Positions 1-6,045 of a stretch of 9,017 nt of DNA are shown in pieces (the first letter of the stretch is position 1; every line of letters begins with the position of its first letter). The notes under the pieces are model-generated. The model saw nothing but the letters and a program-made list of their open reading frames with translations. It made no database searches and had not been told where the DNA came from. The translations under genes were made by a program, and so were the position numbers. This stretch comes from Beijerinckiaceae bacterium (GTDB lineage Bacteria > Pseudomonadota > Alphaproteobacteria > Rhizobiales > Beijerinckiaceae): the NCBI GenBank assembly GCA_022702195.1, contig JAKONB010000104.1, positions 1 to 9,017 on the forward strand. Reading direction: 5' to 3'.

Positions 1-390
1 CGGCTCGCGCTGCGGGGCTTCGATCCGGTGAGCTACTTCCTGGGCGGGGCCGACGGCCCGGCGCCGGGCCTTCCCGCCCACGAATTCGCCTGGAACGGGC
101 GGACCTGGCGGTTTGCCCGGGCCGCCAACCGGGCGGCCTTCGCGGCCGATCCGGAGGCCTACGCGCCGCGGCTCGGCGGTTTCGATCCCGTCGGCGTGGC
201 GGAGGGACGGTTCGTCGCCGCCGATCCGCTGATCTTCCTGGTCGCGTCGGGGCCGGCGGGTCCCCGGCTCTACCTGTTCCGGACGCAAGGCCATCGCGCG
301 ACCTTCGCGGCGGAGGCGGGCCTGGCCGATCGGGCGGAGGCGCGCTGGCCCGCCCTGCGCGCCTCCGCCGAGGCGGACCCGGCCGATTGA
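1..390 (+). CDS. YHS-like domain protein, 5' truncated by window edge
   Basis: The reading frame is open from base 1 to a TGA at 388-390, so the true start lies upstream; the GTG at 28 sits inside the domain and is unlikely to be the start. The visible 129 residues begin with LALRGFDPVSYF, then WNGRTWRFA, AANRAAFAADPEAYAP and LGGFDPVGVAEG. This order matches the YHS-like family pattern (GYDPVAYF, then WNG..YRFAS, ANR..F..DP..YAP, GGYCAYA), followed by a terminal LYLF segment. YHS domains are often tied to metal binding or found as small secreted proteins, but the role of this family is poorly defined. The cysteine usually seen in GGYCAYA is absent: the segment reads GGFDPVG, and there is no Cys anywhere in the visible part, so metal binding through that residue is unlikely. 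Any signal peptide would be outside the window. It converges on cysQ with a 10-nt gap. Confidence 0.72.
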   Translation, partial: RLALRGFDPVSYFLGGADGPAPGLPAHEFAWNGRTWRFARAANRAAFAADPEAYAPRLGGFDPVGVAEGRFVAADPLIFLVASGPAGPRLYLFRTQGHRATFAAEAGLADRAEARWPALRASAEADPAD

Positions 391-400
391 GCGGTCCGGG

Positions 401-1276
401 TCAGCCCGGCCGGTGGCCGTCGGGCTTGGGCTCGGCCTTGGGCTCGGGGCGGCGCTGGGCGAGCGGACGGGCGCGCAGGGCGACGCGGTCGGCGTAGCGG
501 CGGTCGCCCAGCGCCGCGAAGGGACCGTTGCGATAGTGATGCGCGTCATGCCCGTAGGTCATCGGCGCCCCCGAGGCCACGACCACGCAGCCCCCCGCCA
601 TCGTGAGGACGTGGTCGCCGGCCGCGGTGTCCCATTCCATCGTCGGGCCGCAGCGGACGTAGAGATCCGCTTCGCCGGAGGCGACGAGGCCGAACTTGAG
701 GGCGGAGGCGACGCGGCGCGTCGCGCCGAGCGGAAGGGCCGCGAGGCAAGCCGTGGTCTCGGCATCGCCGTGGCGGCCGCTGATCAGGGCGACGGGTCCC
801 TCCTGCGGCACCGGCCTGACGGTGATCGGCCGCGCGGCACCCGGGCGCCCATCCACGATCGGACACTCGAAGGCCCGGGCGCCGGCCCCCCACACCCGGC
901 CGAGGCCCGGGGCGGCCAAAGCCGCCGCGATCGGCCGGTCGCCGGAGACGAGGGCGATGTTGACCGTGTATTCCCGGTTGCCGGCCAGGAAGTCGCGGGT
1001 CCCGTCGAGGGGGTCGACGAGGAAGAAGCGCGAAGCCGGCGGATGGTCGTAGGAGGATTCCTCGGCGATCACCGGGATGTCCGGCCAGATCCGGGCGAGG
1101 GCGGCGAGGATGAAGGTTTCCGCCGCGTGATCGGCGAGACTCGCGGGCGATCCGTCGGGCTTGACCACGTGCGGGCAATCGCCGCCGTGGTATCGCTTGA
1201 GGATCTCGCCCGCCTCGCTGGCGATTTCGGTCAAGGTCCCGGCGATCCGGTCGCGAGCCTGCGCATCGGTCAACAT
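401..1276 (-). CDS. cysQ: 3'(2'),5'-bisphosphate nucleotidase CysQ (inositol monophosphatase family)
   Basis: This 291-residue protein carries the metal-dependent phosphatase signatures of the inositol monophosphatase superfamily: KPDGSPASLAD (39-49), AEES (71-74), DPLDGTRDF (88-96, metal-binding Asp88 and Asp91) and WDTAAGDHV (215-223). The spacing and the KPDGSPAS/AEES style fit CysQ, which removes the 3' phosphate from adenosine 3',5'-bisphosphate (PAP), a by-product of sulfate assimilation and of phosphopantetheine transfer, giving AMP. A plain inositol-1-phosphatase is the main alternative. The C-terminal ~22 residues (RPLAQRRPEPKAEPKPDG and on) are a charged, proline-rich tail beyond the catalytic fold. 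The ATG start (CAT at 1274-1276) gives a natural N-terminus, with no strong Shine-Dalgarno and no earlier in-frame ATG nearby. The gene is divergent from chpT and convergent with the YHS gene, so it is probably transcribed alone; no link to chemotaxis is evident. Confidence 0.9.
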   Translation of the reverse strand: MLTDAQARDRIAGTLTEIASEAGEILKRYHGGDCPHVVKPDGSPASLADHAAETFILAALARIWPDIPVIAEESSYDHPPASRFFLVDPLDGTRDFLAGNREYTVNIALVSGDRPIAAALAAPGLGRVWGAGARAFECPIVDGRPGAARPITVRPVPQEGPVALISGRHGDAETTACLAALPLGATRRVASALKFGLVASGEADLYVRCGPTMEWDTAAGDHVLTMAGGCVVVASGAPMTYGHDAHHYRNGPFAALGDRRYADRVALRARPLAQRRPEPKAEPKPDGHRPG

Positions 1277-1437
1277 GATGACACCGTCATGACCCGCCGC
1301 GCGGCACTTGTCGACCCGGATCGGCGCACGAGTCGACGCTTTTCAAAGCGCCGGGCGCCGTCTATCGGTGCCTCTCGACGATCGGCCGCGCCCCCTTCTC
1401 CCATGGGCGGCCCTGACACGCCCGCGCGGAGCGCACC
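1277..1437. promoter_or_regulatory. cysQ-chpT divergent intergenic region with repeats
   Basis: This 161-bp gap must hold promoters for both divergent genes. Seen directly: a palindrome GTCATGAC (1286-1293) just before the cysQ start; two copies of CACNNGTCGAC at 1305-1315 and 1327-1337, exactly 22 bp apart; a GAGTC (GANTC class) at 1330-1334 within the second copy; and a perfect inverted repeat CGCTTT-TC-AAAGCG at 1337-1350. There is no TTAA, so no canonical CtrA box. The GGAG at 1428-1431 is a good ribosome binding site for chpT. Function of the repeats as operators is inference. Confidence 0.5.
1340..1368 (+). promoter_or_regulatory. candidate chpT promoter (weak)
   Basis: TTTTCA (1340-1345) and TATCGG (1363-1368) are separated by 17 bp and resemble a weak housekeeping -35/-10 pair. 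The -35-like hexamer overlaps the CGCTTT/AAAGCG inverted repeat. Both hexamers match consensus only partly, so this is a candidate only. Confidence 0.25.
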
Positions 1438-2181
1438 ATGACCCTCGTCCAACTCGATGCCCTCGACCTGTCGGCGCTGCTGTGCTCGCGGGTCTGCCAC
1501 GACGTGATCAGCCCGGTTGGCGCGATCGTGAACGGTCTGGAGGTCCTGGAGGACGAGAGCGATACCGCCATGCGCGAATTCGCCCTCGAACTGATCGCCA
1601 AGAGCGCGCGGCAGGCCTCGGCCCGCCTGCAATTCGCCCGCATCGCCTTCGGAGCCGCCGGCTCGGCGGGCGCCTCCATCGACCTGGCCGATGCCGAGAA
1701 GGTGTCGCGCGGCATGTTCGCGGACGACAAGACCCAGCTCGCCTGGAAGGCGCCGCAGGCGCTCTATCCCAAGAACAAGGTCAAGCTGCTGCTCAACCTC
1801 GTGGTGATCGCCCAGAGCGCGATCCCGCGCGGCGGCCTGATCGACGTGGTGGTGCGGGGCGACGGCGATGCCCCGACCCTGACCCTCACGAGCAAGGGCT
1901 CCCATGCCCGCATCCCCGCCCATGTGGAGGCGCTGATCGCCGGCACGCCGGAAGGCGGCACGGTCGATGCCCACGCCATCCTGCCGTTCTATGCCGGTCT
2001 CGTCGCCCGCGCGGCCGGAATGGACGTCCGGTTCTCCATCGACGGCGACACGGTGACGATCGAATCCACCCCCAAGCCCGCCCCGGCGCAGGCGGACGAG
2101 ACCGCCCCGGCGCCCACGGACGAGACCGTGCCCTCGCGGCCCGTCGCCGACGAGGAGCCCCCCGAGACCGCGCTCGCCTGA
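1438..2181 (+). CDS. chpT: histidine phosphotransferase ChpT
   Basis: The 247-residue protein opens with DLSALLCSRVCHDVISPVG, the hallmark of ChpT, with the likely phosphoacceptor His21 in the CHDVISP segment. An N-terminal two-helix dimerisation region (about 10-75) precedes a degenerate, non-ATP-binding GHKL-like domain (about 85-208, including NKVKLLLNLVVIAQSAIPRG), as in the family. In Caulobacter, ChpT relays phosphate from the hybrid kinase CckA to CtrA and CpdR in the cytoplasm. Residues 211-247 form a Pro/Ala/Asp/Glu-rich tail with two DET repeats that lies beyond the folded domains. The ATG at 1438 has GGAG 6 nt upstream, so the start is firm. It is followed by cheA 166 nt later on the same strand, and its partner ctrA lies about 6 kb away in this window. 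Whether chpT is co-transcribed with cheA is open, because the gap carries a promoter-like site and an inverted repeat. Confidence 0.9.
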   Translation: MTLVQLDALDLSALLCSRVCHDVISPVGAIVNGLEVLEDESDTAMREFALELIAKSARQASARLQFARIAFGAAGSAGASIDLADAEKVSRGMFADDKTQLAWKAPQALYPKNKVKLLLNLVVIAQSAIPRGGLIDVVVRGDGDAPTLTLTSKGSHARIPAHVEALIAGTPEGGTVDAHAILPFYAGLVARAAGMDVRFSIDGDTVTIESTPKPAPAQADETAPAPTDETVPSRPVADEEPPETALA

Positions 2182-2200
2182 CCGACCGGCTGACACCCGC

Positions 2201-2255
2201 GCGTCGAACATCCGACTTGATCGGGGGATGCACAAATGTTGGCGGTGTTCGACGC
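2201..2255. repeat. 10-bp perfect inverted repeat upstream of cheA
   Basis: GCGTCGAACA (2201-2210) and TGTTCGACGC (2246-2255) are perfect reverse complements 35 bp apart, starting 19 nt after the chpT stop. Within the spacer, CATCC (2209-2213) pairs with GGATG (2226-2230), and AACAT (2207-2211) with ATGTT (2236-2240), so alternative folds are possible. The right arm ends one base before a TTGACG -35-like hexamer. It could be a two-site operator or an RNA structure in chpT-cheA read-through transcripts; no T-tract follows, so a classical terminator is unlikely. Confidence 0.6.
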
Positions 2256-2256
2256 T

Positions 2257-2286
2257 TTGACGCCCCTCCCGCAACCCTTCCCTAAC
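2257..2286 (+). promoter_or_regulatory. candidate cheA promoter (weak)
   Basis: TTGACG (2257-2262) is a good -35-like element. CCTAAC (2281-2286) lies 18 bp downstream as a poor -10 match. The first hexamer follows TCGACGCTTT, which is also present upstream of chpT. No TTAA-type CtrA box is seen between 2182 and 2347. Confidence 0.3.
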
Positions 2287-2347
2287 CCATTGAGGGCAAG
2301 GTCCGGCCTGCACAGACTGTAGTGCGCGTATGGACCGAGTGCCTCTC

Positions 2348-5029
2348 ATGGACGACTTGTTGCGTGAGTTCCTGACCGAGAGCGCCGAGCATCTCGATAC
2401 GGTGGATGCCGAGCTGGTACGGTTCGAGCAGGACCCCAACAATCAGACGATTCTTCGGAATATTTTCCGCCTCGTCCACACCATCAAGGGAACGTGCGGC
2501 TTCCTCGGCCTGCCCCGCCTCGAGGCGCTGGCGCATGCCGCCGAGACCCTGATGGGTCAGTTCCGCGACGGCATGCCGGTGACCGGCCCCGCGGTGAGCC
2601 TGATCCTCGTGACCCTCGATCGTCTGAAGTCGATCCTGGGCGACCTTGAGCGGACCGGCACCGAGCCGCTGGGTGACGATGCCGACCTGATCGACGCCCT
2701 CGACCGCATGTCGGCCGGCCCGATGCCGGAAGCCGCGCCGGCCCCGGTCGCCGAGATCACCCTGCCCGAGCCCGTTTCCCGCGAGTTGAAACCCGGCGAA
2801 GTGAGCCTCGACGACCTTGAGCGCGCCTTCCTCGAGGCGGAAGGTCCGGACCCGTTCGACGCGCCGGCCCCGTTCGTCGCCGCCCCGGAGGCGTTTCAGC
2901 CGGAGGCGGCCGCCGAGCCCGCTTCGGCCCCAGTCCCGGGCCGCAAGGCCGCGGACGCCCCCGCCGCCGAGCCCGAGGGCGGCGTCTCGAAGGTCCAGAC
3001 GATTCGCGTCAACGTCGACACCCTCGAACACCTGATGACGATGGTGTCCGAGCTGGTGCTGACCCGCAACCAATTGCTCGAGATCGCCCGCCGCCACGAC
3101 GATTCGACCTACAAGGTTCCGCTGCAGCGCCTCAGCCACGTCACCGCCGAGCTGCAGGAAGGCGTCATGAAGACGCGCATGCAGCCGATCGGCAATGCCT
3201 GGCAGAAGTTGCCGCGCGTGGTGCGGGATCTCTCGTCGGAACTCGGCAAGCAGATCGAGCTGATCATGAGCGGCGCCGAGACCGAACTCGACCGCCAGGT
3301 TCTCGAGGTCATCAAGGACCCGCTCACCCACATGGTGCGCAACTCGGCCGATCACGGCATCGAGTCCGCCGCCGACCGCAAATCCGCCGGCAAGCCCGCG
3401 CGTGGCACGATCCGCCTCTCGGCCTATCACGAGGGCGGCACGATCACGATCGAGATCGCCGATGACGGCAAGGGCCTCGATCTGGCTGCCATCCGCCGCA
3501 AGGCGGTGGAGCGCGACATCGCCAGCCAGGCCGATATCGACCGGATGACCGACGCCCAGGTGGCGAAGTTCATCTTCCATCCGGGCTTCTCCACCGCCAA
3601 GGCGATCACCTCGGTCTCGGGGCGCGGCGTCGGCATGGACGTGGTCAAGACGAATATCGAGCTGATCGGCGGCGTCATCGACATCAACACCCAGCTCGGC
3701 CGCGGCACCACCTTCACCATCAAGATCCCGCTCACCCTCGCGATCATCGCGGCCCTGATCGTCAAGGCCGGGGACCAGCGCTACGCGGTGCCGCAGGTGG
3801 CGGTGCTGGAGCTCGTGCGCGTCGACACCGCCACCGCCCAGAAGGTCGAGCGGATCAACGGCTCGCCGGTCCTGCGCCTGCGCGAGCGCCTGCTGCCGAT
3901 CGTGACGATGACCGGCGTGCTCGGCCAGGACGAGGCGGCCGATTCCATCGATACCGGCTTCGTGGTGGTGGCCCAGGTCGGCCGCCAGCGCTTCGGCATC
4001 CTGGTCGACGAGGTGTTCCACACCGAGGAGATCGTCGTGAAGCCGATGTCCTCGAAGCTGCGCCACATCCCGCTCTTTGCCGGAAACACCATCCTGGGCG
4101 ACGGGGCCGTCGTGCTCATCGTCGATCCCAACGGCGTCGCCCAGCAGGTCAGCCACGGGTCGCAGACCGGCAGCGTGCCCATCGAGGTCGAGGTCGAGGA
4201 GGCGGAGGCCACCGATGCCAAGGCGACGCTCCTGGTCTTCAAGGGCGGCGCCGGCAGCTACAAGGCGGTGCCGCTCTCCCTCGTCACCCGCCTGGAGGAG
4301 ATCGAGACCGCCAACGTGGAATGGGTCGGCGGCCGTCCGCTGATCCAGTATCGCGGCCGTCTCATGCCGCTGGTCCCGGCCGACCCGTCGATCGAGATCC
4401 GCGCCAAGGGCACGCAGGCCCTGGTGGTGTTCTCGGATGGCGAGCGGGCCATGGGCCTGGTTGTCGACGAGATCGTCGACATCGTCGAGGAGCGCCTCGA
4501 CATCGAGATCTCCGCCGAGCGCTCGGACCTCATCGGCTCGGCCGTGCTGCGCGGCCGCGCCACCGAGATCCTCAACATCGCCCATTTCCTGCCGCTGGCC
4601 TACGACGACTGGGCGCGCGGCCCGAGGAAGCCGGCCAAGCGCGCCTCGACCCTGCTGCTCGTGGACGATTCGGCATTCTTCCGCGACCTGCTGAGCCCGG
4701 TGCTGAAGGCGGCCGGCTACCAGGTCGTGACCGCCGGAAGCGCCGACGAGGCGGTGGCGATCCTGCTGTCCAACGGGCGGATCGACGTGATGGTGTGCGA
4801 TCTCGACATGCCCGGCCGCAACGGCTTCGATCTCGTCGGCGCCATGCGCAAGATCGAGGGCCGGGTCGCCTCCCTGCCGGTCATCGGCATCTCGAGCAGC
4901 GTCGGCGCGGAGGCGATCGAGCGGGCGCGGACCCTGTCCATCGTCGACCTCGTGGCGAAGTTCGACCGCAGCGGCCTCATCGCGGCCCTGGCGGAACTCG
5001 ACGTCGCCAGCCTCGCCGACGCCGCCTGA
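2348..5029 (+). CDS. cheA: hybrid chemotaxis histidine kinase CheA with two CheW domains and C-terminal receiver
   Basis: The 893-residue kinase autophosphorylates under receptor/CheW control and phosphorylates CheY and CheB. Domains in order: HPt (1-105, His44 in LVHTIKG); an Ala/Pro-rich linker (about 120-215) with no recognisable P2 domain; dimerisation helices (about 217-285); GHKL ATPase with N-box HMVRNSADHG (Asn332), G1 DDGKG (372-376) and G2 GRGVGMD (425-431); a first CheW-like domain (about 462-596); a second one (about 626-757); and a receiver (about 767-885) with acidic pair Asp773-774, phosphoacceptor Asp818 in CDLDMPG, ISSS at 848-851 and Lys871. All residues needed for phosphotransfer are present. 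ATG 2348 is chosen because MDDLLREFL is the usual N-terminus of related CheAs; an in-frame ATG at 2330 would add six residues. Neither start has a clear Shine-Dalgarno. A receiver on CheA is known but not the standard enteric layout; it could be a phosphate sink or a relay point. Confidence 0.95.
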   Translation: MDDLLREFLTESAEHLDTVDAELVRFEQDPNNQTILRNIFRLVHTIKGTCGFLGLPRLEALAHAAETLMGQFRDGMPVTGPAVSLILVTLDRLKSILGDLERTGTEPLGDDADLIDALDRMSAGPMPEAAPAPVAEITLPEPVSRELKPGEVSLDDLERAFLEAEGPDPFDAPAPFVAAPEAFQPEAAAEPASAPVPGRKAADAPAAEPEGGVSKVQTIRVNVDTLEHLMTMVSELVLTRNQLLEIARRHDDSTYKVPLQRLSHVTAELQEGVMKTRMQPIGNAWQKLPRVVRDLSSELGKQIELIMSGAETELDRQVLEVIKDPLTHMVRNSADHGIESAADRKSAGKPARGTIRLSAYHEGGTITIEIADDGKGLDLAAIRRKAVERDIASQADIDRMTDAQVAKFIFHPGFSTAKAITSVSGRGVGMDVVKTNIELIGGVIDINTQLGRGTTFTIKIPLTLAIIAALIVKAGDQRYAVPQVAVLELVRVDTATAQKVERINGSPVLRLRERLLPIVTMTGVLGQDEAADSIDTGFVVVAQVGRQRFGILVDEVFHTEEIVVKPMSSKLRHIPLFAGNTILGDGAVVLIVDPNGVAQQVSHGSQTGSVPIEVEVEEAEATDAKATLLVFKGGAGSYKAVPLSLVTRLEEIETANVEWVGGRPLIQYRGRLMPLVPADPSIEIRAKGTQALVVFSDGERAMGLVVDEIVDIVEERLDIEISAERSDLIGSAVLRGRATEILNIAHFLPLAYDDWARGPRKPAKRASTLLLVDDSAFFRDLLSPVLKAAGYQVVTAGSADEAVAILLSNGRIDVMVCDLDMPGRNGFDLVGAMRKIEGRVASLPVIGISSSVGAEAIERARTLSIVDLVAKFDRSGLIAALAELDVASLADAA

Positions 5030-5066
5030 TATCGGCCTCAGACCCAGGGATCCGGAGTTCACGCCC

Positions 5067-5555
5067 ATGATACAGGCCGCCAACAGCAACGCCGCCGAGA
5101 CCGACAGCACCCAGGACTTCGTCACCGTGTTCGTCGGCGAGACCATGTTCGGCCTCGCCATCGACCGGGTCCACGACGTCTTCATTCCCGCCGGGGTGAC
5201 GCCGGTGCCGATGGCCCCCCCCGAGATCGTCGGGCTGCTCAACCTGCGGGGCCGCGTGGTCACCGCCCTGTGCCTGCGCCGCCGCCTCAGCATGGCGGAG
5301 CGGACGGGGGAGGGCAGCCGGATGGCCATCGGCCTGGAACAGGGCGGCGAGACCTTCGCGCTCATCGTCGACGGCGTCGGCGAGGTGCTGAAGCTCGGGG
5401 CCGATACCCACGAGCCGGTGCCGATCAACCTGGATGCGCGCTGGCGCGACCTCGCGCTGGGCGTGCATCGCCTGGAGGGCCGCCTCCTCGTCGTCCTCGA
5501 CGTGGATGCGCTGCTCGCCTTCGGCGCCACGCACCGCACGGCCGGAGCGGCCTGA
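5067..5555 (+). CDS. cheW: chemotaxis coupling protein CheW
   Basis: This 162-residue single-domain CheW couples chemoreceptors to CheA in the membrane-associated signalling array. After a short polar N-terminus (1-16) come the CheW strands FVTVFVGETMFGLAIDRV, the proline-rich turn VTPVPMAPPEIVGL, and the signature NLRGR (59-63), where the Arg contacts the receptor and CheA. The C-terminal half (FALIVDGVGEVL, then LLVVLDVDALL) completes the SH3-like pair of barrels. GGAG at 5054-5057, 9 nt before the ATG, fixes the start. It lies 37 nt after cheA and 22 nt before cheY, so it is almost certainly in the same operon. It is a separate partner in addition to the two CheW-like domains inside CheA, and the sequence is otherwise ordinary. 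Confidence 0.94.
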   Translation: MIQAANSNAAETDSTQDFVTVFVGETMFGLAIDRVHDVFIPAGVTPVPMAPPEIVGLLNLRGRVVTALCLRRRLSMAERTGEGSRMAIGLEQGGETFALIVDGVGEVLKLGADTHEPVPINLDARWRDLALGVHRLEGRLLVVLDVDALLAFGATHRTAGAA

Positions 5556-5577
5556 GCGCCGAGAGGAGGATGAAACG

Positions 5578-5961
5578 ATGAGGACCTGCCTGATCGTCGA
5601 CGATTCCGCCGTCATCCGAAAGGTGGCGCGCCGCATCTTCGAGACCATGAACTTCCAGGTCGGTGAGGCCGAGGATGGCGAGAAGGCCCTCGCGGCCTGC
5701 GCGGAGACCATGCCCGACGCGATCCTGCTGGACTGGAACATGCCGACCATGGACGGCTACGACTTCCTCCGGGCGCTCCGGAAGGTGCCGGGCGGCGAGA
5801 AGCCGAAGGTGCTGTTCTGCACCACCGAGAACGATGTCGGCGCCATCGCGCGGGCGCTGCATGCCGGCGCCGACGAGTACATCATGAAGCCCTTCGACCG
5901 TGACATCGTCACGGCGAAGCTCGCCCAGGTCGGCTTCCACGGCGAAGCCGACGCCGCCTGA
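5578..5961 (+). CDS. cheY: chemotaxis response regulator CheY
   Basis: This is a stand-alone 127-residue receiver with no output domain. The conserved residues are Asp8-Asp9 (metal binding), Asp52 (phosphoacceptor, in LLDWNMP), Thr82/Thr83, Tyr101 and Lys104 (in YIMKPF). In the family, CheY-P binds the flagellar switch or another target after phosphorylation by CheA; a sink role is also possible. The start is the ATG at 5578, preceded at 8 nt by a near-perfect AGGAGG (5564-5569). The same frame is open further upstream inside cheW, but that extension lacks homology and is not counted. A strong hairpin (5970-5998) follows the stop and may uncouple cheY expression from cheB. This is the only free-standing CheY in the window. 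Confidence 0.94.
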   Translation: MRTCLIVDDSAVIRKVARRIFETMNFQVGEAEDGEKALAACAETMPDAILLDWNMPTMDGYDFLRALRKVPGGEKPKVLFCTTENDVGAIARALHAGADEYIMKPFDRDIVTAKLAQVGFHGEADAA

Positions 5962-5969
5962 CGCGGAGT

Positions 5970-5998
5970 TGCGGGACCGCGACAGGTCCGGTCCCGCA
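5970..5998 (+). repeat. 10-bp GC-rich stem-loop between cheY and cheB
   Basis: TGCGGGACCG (5970-5979) and CGGTCCCGCA (5989-5998) form a perfect 10-bp stem with a 9-nt loop, starting 8 nt after the cheY stop. The loop contains GGTCC, allowing a competing shorter pairing with GGACC in the left arm. No T-run follows, so it is not a standard intrinsic terminator. It may stabilise cheY mRNA or attenuate transcription into cheB and cheR; this is inferred from position. Confidence 0.65.
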
Positions 5999-6045
5999 CG
6001 CCTCGCTCACTCATCCTCCGCGTCGCCCGAAGCGTGAACCCGTTC

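Noticed and set aside
396..409. Short hairpin CCGGG-TCAG-CCCGG at the ends of the YHS gene and cysQ
   Set aside because: The stem is only 5 bp in very GC-rich DNA, with no T-run on either strand; too weak to call a terminator.
413..1441. 342-codon plus-strand frame opposite cysQ
   Set aside because: The minus-strand cysQ frame carries all phosphatase motifs; the opposite frame is compositionally a shadow.
2241..2255. Sigma-54 promoter (GG-N10-GC) upstream of cheA
   Set aside because: The GG and GC pairs are off by one base and the surrounding TGGCAC/TTGCA context is missing.
2201..2261. LexA-type GTTC-N7-GTTC or GAAC-N7-GAAC box upstream of cheA
   Set aside because: The single GAAC (2206-2209) and GTTC (2247-2250) are not followed by a second copy at the required 7-bp spacing.
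1308..2285. 325-codon plus-strand frame overlapping chpT
   Set aside because: It is Arg/Pro/Gly-rich with no domain and is frame-shifted relative to chpT, which has a good ribosome binding site and clear family motifs.
1277..2347. CtrA binding boxes (TTAA-N7-TTAA) upstream of chpT or cheA
   Set aside because: No TTAA occurs in the gaps 1277-1437 or 2182-2347. CTAACCCAT at 2282-2290 only loosely resembles a CtrA half-site.
2282..5539. Very long minus-strand open frame (1085 codons) opposite cheA and cheW
   Set aside because: It mirrors cheA/cheW, has no recognisable domain and a composition full of Arg, Asp, His and Gly typical of antisense frames in GC-rich DNA. The plus-strand genes have unmistakable motifs throughout.
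5434..5577. Upstream extension of the cheY frame within cheW
   Set aside because: The extension has no receiver homology, and the ATG at 5578 has an AGGAGG at ideal distance.
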